Shown piece after piece: positions 55,919 to 64,000 of a stretch of 64,000 nucleotides of DNA. This DNA is from Plazaster borealis (taxonomy: Eukaryota; Echinodermata; Asteroidea; Forcipulatida; Labidiasteridae). Location of the stretch: assembly GCA_021014325.1 (NCBI GenBank), contig CM037461.1, positions 23,235,376 through 23,299,375 of the forward strand, given 5' to 3'. The notes under the pieces were generated by a model, which was given only the letters and a program-made list of their open reading frames with translations, had not been told where the DNA came from and made no database searches. The translations under genes were made by a program, and so were the position numbers. Positions within the stretch are counted from its first letter, which is position 1, and every line of letters begins with the position of its first letter.

Positions 55919-56389
55919 CAATTAACAGGGATATAAATCAAATCAATTATACAAAACTGTTAAAACGTCGAAGCGTTACTAACAAACAATCTTGTTTCGT
56001 AATTCAAATGGTCGCTGAGCTCACTTGAAACCAATGGTCTTGAGGATACATCAGTAATGAGAACCAATCGTTTGATGAATCTATCATTCCATTCTTGAAG
56101 TGGTTTGATACTCTTCAGATTTAAACAATGTATGGATTGACTGTAATGAGGTACAATGTATTCTTGTTAAACTCCTACTACAGCCTCACTGGTAGAAGGT
56201 TTATCTGCGGAAAGAGGCAATTGGGCTTCAACTTGGCAGGGTATTTTGATTATTGAGTGTTCCAACGTGTTCACAAAAGCGCTCCACTCAAGACGTCAAT
56301 TAGATACGTTGCACCTGGTTCCCAGCTTTGTTTGTCTCGTTTCGCTTGCTGTATTTGAAAGTGATGCAAAACAGTTTCGGCATGCAGTC

Positions 56390-56728
56390 AAGTATTTGAA
56401 GTGTAAACAATGAACTACTTGCAACCCACTATCAGCCGACAACATTGGTATCGTCAGTGAGTAGCGCTAAAACGGAAAAAAAAACTGCTTCTGCAGTGTG
56501 GATTGACTTCAATGATCTAGACGTGGAGGGGACATGGGAGTGCAGAGAGGGTAACGTAGAGATCACTTACAGAAACTGGAATTCTGGAGAACCTAATAGT
56601 CAGGGAGATGAAGATGGTTCTTTCAAAGTAGGTGGAAAATAAGAGACAATGGAATGACGTCAGTTGTAACCGGATTAGCTTGGCTGTGTGCAAAGTGGTT
56701 GGCAGTAGACCAGTCCCACACATGTGAC
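56390..56728 (+). pseudogene. CTL relic: spacer fused to lectin 3' half
   Basis: Spacer sequence normally found ahead of a promoter (acaacattggtatcgtcagtg) runs straight into lectin coding (VWIDFNDLDVEGTWECREGN, SGEPNSQGDED, then a frameshift), ending cagaccagtcccacacatgtga. Promoter, signal peptide and first half of the domain are deleted. The first cysteine of the extra pair (DCND) is Phe here. Confidence 0.82.
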
Positions 56729-57014
56729 AAATGAACCGGAAAGATCTTAACAAGTAAACTCTTGATTCCACTCACTACCTCTATAGGAGACTTCTATACT
56801 CCCAGAGCTCAGCTGAAACAATTCTTGATGATACAACCAGAATTACCTACAAATCGTTTGATGGAGTTGTCATTCCATTTTCGCAAAGGTTGGATAGAGG
56901 TTTGATAGTCATCATAATAGAAGCTTGGGACCGAAGAACTGCCGTGTATCAAATCAATTTTTCTGCATATTAATCGTATTAGATAAAGTGTATGTTTGCC
57001 TTGAAGCAGCCACG

Positions 57015-57290
57015 AGGACTCAACAGTGGTTTACGTTAGTTAGCGGTAGTTCATCCTCTCACGGAGTCTTGGCATTTTGGTGACAAGTTTATTTGGAAGG
57101 AGGCAAGAGCCGTGTATATCACATTGGGCGGCAAGTTATAATGTTCAGTCATAAAAGACAAGTTCATCATGACTGACTCCAGAGGGAAACGAATGTGTGG
57201 GATCGACTGTAAAGACCCGTATGGAAGTGAAGGTGTCGAGGTAAACTACAGAAATTGAGAAAACGGTCAACCTAGAAATACTCCTACACT
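57015..57290 (+). pseudogene. Decayed CTL copy
   Basis: Pieces in order: caacagtggtttacgttagt, agttcatcctctcacggagtcttggcattttgg, then tgggatcgactgtaaagacc and gaggtaaactacagaaattgag. Many stops and indels; an old dead gene. Confidence 0.65.
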
Positions 57291-57299
57291 CGATAATTT

Positions 57300-57944
57300 G
57301 CATGAATTAACAAAGTAGGTTGCTTTCAATATACATTTATCGTAGTATATTAGGCCAGTTTGGTTTGCCTGCACGCTACTCAATGTAGCCGAACTGAGAT
57401 ATACATAAGATGATTGTGGAAACGAAACGCTTGTATGACATACGGGGACTCATAATATGGAGCGCCACCAAGAGTTTTCCAAATAGAAGAGGGCGCCGAC
57501 TGGTGATGTCAACTCTTATAGCGTTGAACATTACTTATTTGGAGGTAACTGAGAGTAGATAAAATTGAATACAATATTTACATTTCTCTTGTCCAGTTCC
57601 TTATACCAGCCTGCATGCACCGAACAATACTTCTTATCATGTCAGCACGTCACGATATTTACTCGTCATCAGCTGCACGTTTTAAATTGAGAATTTATTT
57701 AGAGTTGTTTGATTGAACAATAGCAGTCATTAACTTATACAGTTTGATCTATTGTGACCTTCTGGTCGTGACTTGCAGATTTTAATTTCTTTGTAAAATA
57801 ACAGAGGTTTAGCTTGCTGTCTAGTAGTGGCTAATTTCTTTGTTTCAGGTTGTGATGATGGAGAGACATAATTTATTGCCACACTCACACTGCTGTCGAT
57901 AGAATAGAAGAGAGCCATTCTCCTCCGTGCCATTAATGTTTCTG
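57300..57944. other. Spacer, no feature recognised
   Basis: Non-coding; I see nothing assignable. Confidence 0.4.
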
Positions 57945-58113
57945 ACACGATGCTAGCCTTTCGTCAAGTCCTTTCGTGGCTTGGACAGCGTTGTAGCCGA
58001 GAAACGACTGGAACTGGAGACCACTCGTGTGAGTGGCGGGTGTCGCTTCTCGGTACAAAGCTGTCCGAGCCACAAACGCCATGACAAAGAAATAGTCTTT
58101 AACACGATGCTAG
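57945..58113. mobile_element. Fold-back element with 12-bp direct repeats
   Basis: The same 12 bp, ACACGATGCTAG, flanks both sides (57945-57956 and 58102-58113). The interior is an imperfect inverted repeat: tggcttggacagcgttgt, gccgagaaacgac against gtcgcttctcgg, gctgtccgagcca. A long target duplication with inverted arms is compatible with a Mutator-like MITE; the family is a guess. Confidence 0.7.
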
Positions 58114-58771
58114 ATTGATGTTTACAAAGAAAAAAATCACCGCAAGTTTTTCAAGTTTATTTCCATCTCCTGTTGTTAAAAACTTCTTTATCTTAGACTA
58201 CCATTTAGAAGAAAATAAAATCAGTGTCAAAATTTCAGGAATCCAACCTGACCTCCGGTGACACTTGTTACTAATATCATAACTATATTATTGGGCCATA
58301 TATATATATACATATACTATCCAATGAAATCGTCTTATACTATTAATACATATACTATATATTTACATCATCACAAAACGTGCTGTGGCGGTACATGGGT
58401 GCCAATTAGCTTCAAACACATGAGATATTTAAAGAAAAACTGCTAACAAATTTCGAAAGAGATGATTGAAAAAACGTTTTAGTGACACACTCTTTGAAAT
58501 TAATTCCGTATATTAAATAGTCAAACCCTTCTTGGCTTACTGCATTACGAATCGACATCAAGAGTTATTTTGGCTACATTAATACATGTGTTTTTGAGTT
58601 TAGGCCGCAAGCCAAAGTCTGAAAAAATTGTGTCGTAGTTTAATTGAAAGACAATTTAAATGTATGTTTCGTTTAGAAAATGTATCTACGATTTGTAGTA
58701 ATACACAGCTTGTTGAATGCGACGCTCTGGCGATGCCTCTCGTATTTTGCCAGCAATGTCGAATGTAGTCC

Positions 58772-58850
58772 TAGACAGCAAACTGCGCTCCTCATGAAAA
58801 AACATTATACAACTGGAGGTGGGGCTTACAACAGCTAGACCAATCAGCAT
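58772..58850 (-). promoter_or_regulatory. Orphan promoter variant 3, minus strand
   Basis: The reverse complement reads gattggtctagctgttgtaag, ccccacctccagttgtataatg, then ggagcgcagtttgctgtcta. No lectin gene follows it on the minus strand (58690 downwards); the leader matches CTL-10 for about 40 bases and is then lost. It is a promoter copy left without its gene. Confidence 0.6.
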
Positions 58851-60136
58851 CGATTGCATTTTTATTGTCCAATTAGTTAACCAATCATATTGTCAGTATG
58901 GAGTTTGTTATTCTGATCTGAATTTACAAACAGTTGTTCTGAAACTAAATTATATACGGAGCTTGCTCCATCGCTAGCAAGTCTGATGATATTGAATGCA
59001 GACTGTCTTGTTTATCCTGTGATGGCAAGGGTCAGGTGACTGATATTACTGAATGCAGACAGTGTTTATCCTGTGATGGTAGGTGGCAAATGATGTTCAA
59101 ACTCTTGTTGAGGTGAAGTCTTGGAGAAAGCTGTAATTTAAGAAAGTGAAGAATAAATATCAATTCGAATATTTGTATCTAGAATAAGTGAGAAAAGGAG
59201 AGGAAGAGACTAAGAGAGTAGAACAATTAAATATGCTACGGTCACCGACGACCTTTGTTATCGGGTCTCTGTGTACGTGTAGAAATCATTCGTCGTTTCA
59301 CACTTCAGAGAGTTAATTGCATACCCGGGTAAGATCTCAAATTATTTTGTGCATCACTTGCAAATACTGTACGCAACAAAGACCTGGTGCAATATTAATT
59401 TGCTTAAATGCCAAAGCTACTCAAACACGTATGTCAGGGAGTGCTTTTGTGTCATGTATAATTATGCCTCGGTGTTGCCTGGTACGACATACTGAATAGT
59501 GAGACTAACTTAGCTCCAGTGATATAACCACTTACCATCATCCTACATTTCAAGTGATTCTGAAACCAAACAAAATAAGAGTTTCATGCCACCACCACTC
59601 CCTTCGTGTGTTGATTTATTGATCATGTTATTTTGTTTGATATTTGAAAGAGAAGGATGGTTAATAACCGATAGGCAAAAATCCGTAAAGATGGAGTGAA
59701 TTTCTGGGGATTTTGCTGCAGTGACCTGCGCCCCACTACCCCCACTAATGATCGCCTCCGACCCCAATGGTTTTTTTATTTATTTGCTTAATTGTTTTAA
59801 TTCAGCGAGACTGTTTTCGGGTTGTATACTATCGATAACGAGTTTTAATTTCAGTACCCATTATATATAATGCGGTGCGGGGAAAAAACGTATTTGACAC
59901 AAATAATTTTACAGATAATAATTTGGTTATTACACATAAGGGGTTGGATAAATACACATAACAATGTCGGGTTGTATGCAAAGGTGGGCGTGTGTTCGAA
60001 CATTAACAAAATCGCGCATTTTAATGGGTCCTAAAAATGTTCAATATCATGCGAGACTTTCATTAGTTTCCAGTGTTTTATTTGTATTTGTTTTAATTTC
60101 CAGTCGTAGTGTTTGCTCCAATTGATTGTATAAGAC

Positions 60137-60436
60137 TTGAAGGGACACGTTGCCTTGGATCGGACGAGTTGGTCAACAAAAAAGCGTTTGTAACCGTTTG
60201 TTATAAAATGCATATGGTTAGAAAGACGTTATAAAAGTAGAACATGAACAAACACGGTCGGCCATTTTGTGGAGTCAAAATGTTGACTCCACAAAATGGC
60301 CGACCGTGTTAGTTCACAAAGTAAAATTGTATTCTACTTTTATAACGTCTTTCTAACCATATGCATTTTATAACAAACGGTTACAAATGCTTTTGATAGA
60401 CCAACTCGCCCGATCCAAGGCAACGTGTCCCTTTAA
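60137..60436. mobile_element. TTAA-type fold-back MITE inserted in the inverted spacer
   Basis: The element at 60141-60432 begins AGGGACACGTTGCCTTGGAT and ends with the inverse. Arms of about 130 bp meet at a perfect centre (ggccattttgtggagtcaa / ttgactccacaaaatggcc). The flanks are TTGA (a changed TTAA) and TTAA. Units A and C keep the empty site cggggTTAAgtctta (29077, 45587). Related fragments without ends occur at 32160, 39990 and 48680. Confidence 0.9.
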
Positions 60437-62269
60437 CCCCGAAGTAGTGCTGCTTCCCCTGCTGAGTAATTTAATATTAATTAAATTGTTGTGAGTTTTA
60501 CTTTAAGGCTAACTAGTGTGGTGATTTCGTATAGAGGAACATAAACCATTTAGTTTTGTTTACAAAATAACATCATTTATAAAGATAAATACCAATACTA
60601 AAAGTTCAAATCATTGTCCAATAAAATGTTCGCAACATTTCAACAACACTTTGTATGCTTCCACATTGTTTTAATGACATTAATTTAACCTTTAACTATT
60701 CATATCGTGTGGTAACTTTCGTTAACTTTCGTTCAAAAAATCCCTCTAAGTGTTTTTGCCTAATGTGGCCAACGTAAAATCATATGTTGTTCTTCCAAAC
60801 TGAGATTGTAGCTTGTTTTTAAAACTCGGTATTCAAATGAATTTTCCACGGGCTTTCAAACTACATTCATCACCTGGGAGTGAAGATATCACAGAATATG
60901 ATGAAACTTGCCATGAAAAAATGATCATACTTCGAACCTTTTCAATAGACCGTGTAAGTCTCGCGAGTACTTGAACATGTTGGGGAACTTTGGGTTCCCA
61001 CGTACATTGCTTTAACGTATGAAGGAAACTCAAAATCACACACTACTTTAACGAGCCCTGATGTTCCAATATACGCTAGACTTGCACAGTCTATAGACTA
61101 AGTATAACCATTGCTACAGACCTTTATCATGGTGCGGCCATCTTGGTTTTTTCTCAATTCAACTCAGTGTGCCCTAAGCCGAGGCTTGAAGGAAAGACAA
61201 AAGAGTCTGGTTCCTTTTTAGCAAGTAGTCTATTATAAACCATTTTAACATCATTGTGTCCAAGGGGGAACCAGACAAAGATGGCCAAAGGCATATTCTT
61301 GTGAAAGTCACACATTTAACCCAACGAGTTTAATCGTTGCCATGGGTACACATACGACAATTCTCACTATACACATCAATATTATTCAGACACCAATAGT
61401 GTTTTATATTGTTTTAAATTAGTTCTAACTAACATCAAGGTGCAAGAAAATAGCTTTTGGAGACTGCCAAGTCACCATTGTTTCACTAAAAAACAACCAC
61501 ATTAATGAACGTATATACCATAAAAAGACAATGACTAAATAAATATTAAGCAAGTTTTCCCTTTTTGTTCACTAAAATGTGAAATTACAGTTTTAACGAT
61601 TGTTTTAATAGGTTTGTTGAGATGTTTTTTTGATGAAAACTAGATGATTTGAATCAATTTACTCTTCCAAAAACCATTGATGAACGATCCTTTCCAAAGT
61701 CATCTCTTATACAATCAACAATGCCAAGTGTCTTGTTGCTACATACTACAACATACAATACTTAATTATTTAACTGATATACATCTACTATGTTACCACT
61801 TTGTGATCACTCCCGAGTTGGGATTTGAAGGGGAAATCCCTTCAGGGTCAACATGACCCGAATTCTAAAATGATCCTGAATCAGCACTTTTTTTCTCTTT
61901 CTTTTTCCTCTTTTTTACACTTCATTTTTTAACACCTTTTGGTATTCTACATTTATTCATTTATATTTTTTTTAGTAATCACTTTTAAGTCTGAATATTC
62001 ATCAGCCCCCAAAAAGACAAATACTTCCTTGATAAGCAGAAACAACTAGCTACCGGCCATAATGCCGTTGTCTGCTTAAAATTTAGAAATGAGTTTTGTC
62101 CTCTATTCAACACCACCACATCGTTACTTGTAATGAAAATGGATTTTAATTTGTTCGACAGCTCAAAGACTGACACCACCAACTGTTCACACCAACCATG
62201 GTGGTGTTAAAACGTGGAGTTAATGACGAGCAAAAACACCTTGTCCCCAGTGAGGCTGTTGTAAGAACT

Positions 62270-62340
62270 TCACATGAAATGTCAAGACTCCTGGCGAGGA
62301 TGAGTTATCACTCACTAATGTAAAGCACTGTTGGGTCCTT
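62270..62340 (-). pseudogene. 5'-half CTL relic after CTL-11
   Basis: The reverse complement carries acagtgctttacattagtgag and gataactcatcctcgccagg, the same dead lectin start that follows every type I gene. Confidence 0.7.
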
Positions 62341-62728
62341 GTGACTGATTCAGGTCCAGCAGCCAATACGATCGCTATGTGGAACATAGGTTTGATGTAT
62401 ACAGAGGTCGAGTTCGAACATGAAGAGTGCGACTTGTATCAGAATAAATCTACCAAACTTTCAAGTTTGAACAATTTGTGAAATCACCTTGTACATGGAA
62501 TATTGGGAGATAGGTTATGGTAGTTACCAAAATCTGTAACTTTTATTTTCAATTAGGTTAGCAAGTCACCAAACATTGATTCGGACCGATGGTTGTAATC
62601 CCTCCCTCAATAAATATCTTTGTTTTTAAATAAAGGCCCATTGATGTCGTTTGGGCTCGGGAGTTTTAAATTAACTCGCAAACAATTTCAACTAACTGCA
62701 ACGACTCAAAGCTTCAATGGTAAAATTG

Positions 62729-63247
62729 TCACACGTGAAGGACTGGTCTGCCAGCCATTTTGCAAATAGCTCTCTCTAATTTACTGCATCTGTAATCAAG
62801 CCATTGACGCTTACTTCCAAACCTCTTAGACAGGACTGCACAATCTTCACCTCCACGGTCATTCGGTTCTGGATAATCCCAGTTTCTGTAAGCGATCTCT
62901 ACGTTACCCTCTCTGCACTCCCATCTCCCCTCCACCTCTAGATCATTGCAGTCAAGCCATACTTGTCCATCAGTTGGAATCAATTGCAAAATAAACTCGT
63001 TTTCTTGATCAGAGCTTGGTACCGCCAGAACACCACCCAGGTTTGTACAGTCGTCTCTAGCATCTGACCAGGTAAAGCTCGTCTCAGTGATCCTGTAGCA
63101 TGAGTTTCCCCAGTGATGCCAAGACTCCAGACAGGATGAGTTATCATACAAGAATGTAAAGCATCGCTGGTCTCGAGATGCAACCACTCCAAAACAACAA
63201 CTCTCTAGCAAGGTAGTGGACAACAATGTGAAGAACACAGAATACAT
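62729..63247 (-). CDS. CTL-11: secreted C-type lectin, minus strand
   Basis: A single exon of 172 residues from ATG 63247: signal peptide MYSVFFTLLSTTLLESCCFGVVAS, RDQRCFTFLYDNSSC, lectin domain, GRPVLHV. The site reads YPEPNDRGGEDC (EPN) and QWLDYRC. All cysteines are present; CPESW is CLESW. The 5' flank is promoter variant 1 (as CTL-1 and CTL-2), whereas the 3' flank is that of type I genes, so the gene is a chimera in terms of its surroundings. An in-frame extension to 63310 is open but adds no better signal peptide, so I take the inner start. Confidence 0.9.
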   Translation of the reverse strand: MYSVFFTLLSTTLLESCCFGVVASRDQRCFTFLYDNSSCLESWHHWGNSCYRITETSFTWSDARDDCTNLGGVLAVPSSDQENEFILQLIPTDGQVWLDCNDLEVEGRWECREGNVEIAYRNWDYPEPNDRGGEDCAVLSKRFGSKRQWLDYRCSKLERAICKMAGRPVLHV

Positions 63248-63799
63248 ATTCACGCTAATGGGCACGTTGTAGGGAAAACGTCTCCACACAATTAGTAAGA
63301 GTATACACATACACTTTTGTTTCTACAATCGATGGTTGTCTTTCTTTTAAAACCACGGCAGTATAGGTGTAAATTTGAATTGTAGTTGAAGTTGACACAA
63401 CAGAAGTGTTTCCCAGGTTGATGTTTCCGATAGCTACATCTTTTGCATTGATGTTTATAATTACAGTTTTGACTTTTATAACTCTTGTGAATGTCTGAAA
63501 ATCCAACAAGATTTGCTGTTTAGTTGTACTACAGGCTGTGTACTGTTGCCTATTGGAGATCCGTTCTCCTTAAGAAGTTACGGAGGAAAATATCCAACTG
63601 GGTGAACAAATTCAAAAAAGGTGTGATTTTTTGGTGTTGAGTCAAAATCTTCCGGCTGTTACTCTGACAAATGTTGTGAATAGTTTTCCTTGCACTAATG
63701 AACAATTTAGCGAAGATGAACACAACATGGCATTTTACACGATATGAGATAAGATATAGCTCTCCATAAGTACGAATGATATTCTTCTGAGAGAGACAA
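63248..63799 (-). other. Leader region of CTL-11
   Basis: Non-coding sequence between the promoter-like block and the gene. Short open frames here are spurious. The part near 63720-63790 (agagctatatcttatctcat) matches the leader at about 16665-16690. Confidence 0.5.
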
Positions 63800-63960
63800 A
63801 GTCGACCCAAACGGTTGCATCGTAGAGGAGTTGTGATATCTCATATTTCTGTTTCGCAACCAAACGCAATCCCGATCTCACCTGCGAAAATGCGCACACT
63901 TTGATTGGCTAGCCCTAACAAGGAATCATGTATAAACATGCACACAAACTGCCGTCTAAC
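63800..63960 (-). promoter_or_regulatory. Conserved upstream block of CTL-11 (promoter variant 1)
   Basis: The reverse complement gives tgtttatacatgattcc, gttagggctagccaatcaaagtgtgcgcat and gagatatcacaactcctcta, matching 10291-10480 and 16455-16680. The CCAAT box is kept, whereas the forkhead-like core is altered (TTTATACATGAT for TTTATTCATGAT). Confidence 0.55.
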
Positions 63961-64000
63961 CATTCAGACGCCACTAGGGTTTTGTAATGGCATTATAGAC

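Larger units (their letters stand above)
24645..56000 (+). repeat. Tandem array of four lectin units (A-D) with a 16.5-kb superrepeat
   Basis: Approximate units: A 24645-33165, B 33166-40830, C 40831-49680, D 49681-56000. Each has, in order, a fold-back MITE, a spacer, promoter variant 2, a type I CTL, a dead CTL piece, more spacer, promoter variant 3, a type II CTL and (A-C) a 54-bp minisatellite. Matching points in A and C, and in B and D, are offset by 16509-16521 bp (e.g. 26242/42751, 29192/45704, 33727/50248, 35001/51522), showing duplication of a two-unit block. D loses the B pattern at about 52556. Confidence 0.92.
58730..62720 (-). repeat. Inverted copy of the type I to type II spacer
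   Basis: On the minus strand this matches the segment from just after CTL-3 to the CTL-4/CTL-10 promoter: dead lectin start (62340-62270), tctggttcc pair (61270-61200), fold-back (61092-60947), ATGCGCGATTTTGTTAATGT (about 60020), then the spacer ahead of promoter variant 3. It shows that a fifth unit lies in reverse orientation at the right end of the array. Confidence 0.88.

Overview
The window is animal nuclear DNA, most likely from an echinoderm and possibly a sea star. Evidence for this: a spliced receptor gene with clean GT-AG introns, a family of intronless secreted C-type lectins, a deuterostome-type Gypsy retrotransposon with integrase ahead of reverse transcriptase, and several miniature elements that I recognise from echinoderm genomes. 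The species call rests on recall and was not tested by a search.

1-6.1 kb holds the 3' end of a + strand gene for a single-pass endocytic receptor of the LDL-receptor/LRP type. Six exons with matching phases encode an LDLa module, a short stalk, a transmembrane helix and a cytoplasmic tail with two NPxY internalisation signals (NPVY and NPLY). The introns carry a 20-bp HindIII minisatellite, a hAT-like MITE with an 8-bp target duplication, a tRNA-type SINE, the 3' end of a LINE and a TTAA-flanked MITE. 6.1-10.3 kb is non-coding and repeat-rich.

10.3-64 kb is a C-type lectin (CTL) cluster. I number the genes CTL-1 to CTL-11. CTL-1 (intact) and CTL-2 (truncated) lie first, followed by a head-to-head junction of an internally deleted LINE (minus strand) and a 5'-truncated Gmr1-like Gypsy element (plus strand). 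From 24.6 to about 56 kb there are four tandem units of about 8 kb, each with a type I gene (CTL-3, 5, 7, 9) and a type II gene (CTL-4, 6, 8, 10). Units A+B and C+D are a recent duplication with a period of about 16.5 kb. The stretch 58.7-64 kb is an inverted partial unit carrying CTL-11 on the minus strand. All CTL genes are single coding exons for a signal peptide plus one C-type lectin domain ending in GRPVLHV. The sugar-binding motif differs between members (EPN, EPD, QPN, QLN). Two members carry the same early TGA stop, and one (CTL-5) has lost two disulphide cysteines.

Each lectin gene sits behind a conserved promoter-like block, of which three variants occur. The spacers hold dead lectin fragments, a 54-bp minisatellite of changing copy number and repeated fold-back elements. 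The picture is a fast birth-and-death locus for secreted recognition proteins, probably of innate immunity; that role is inferred from the family only.
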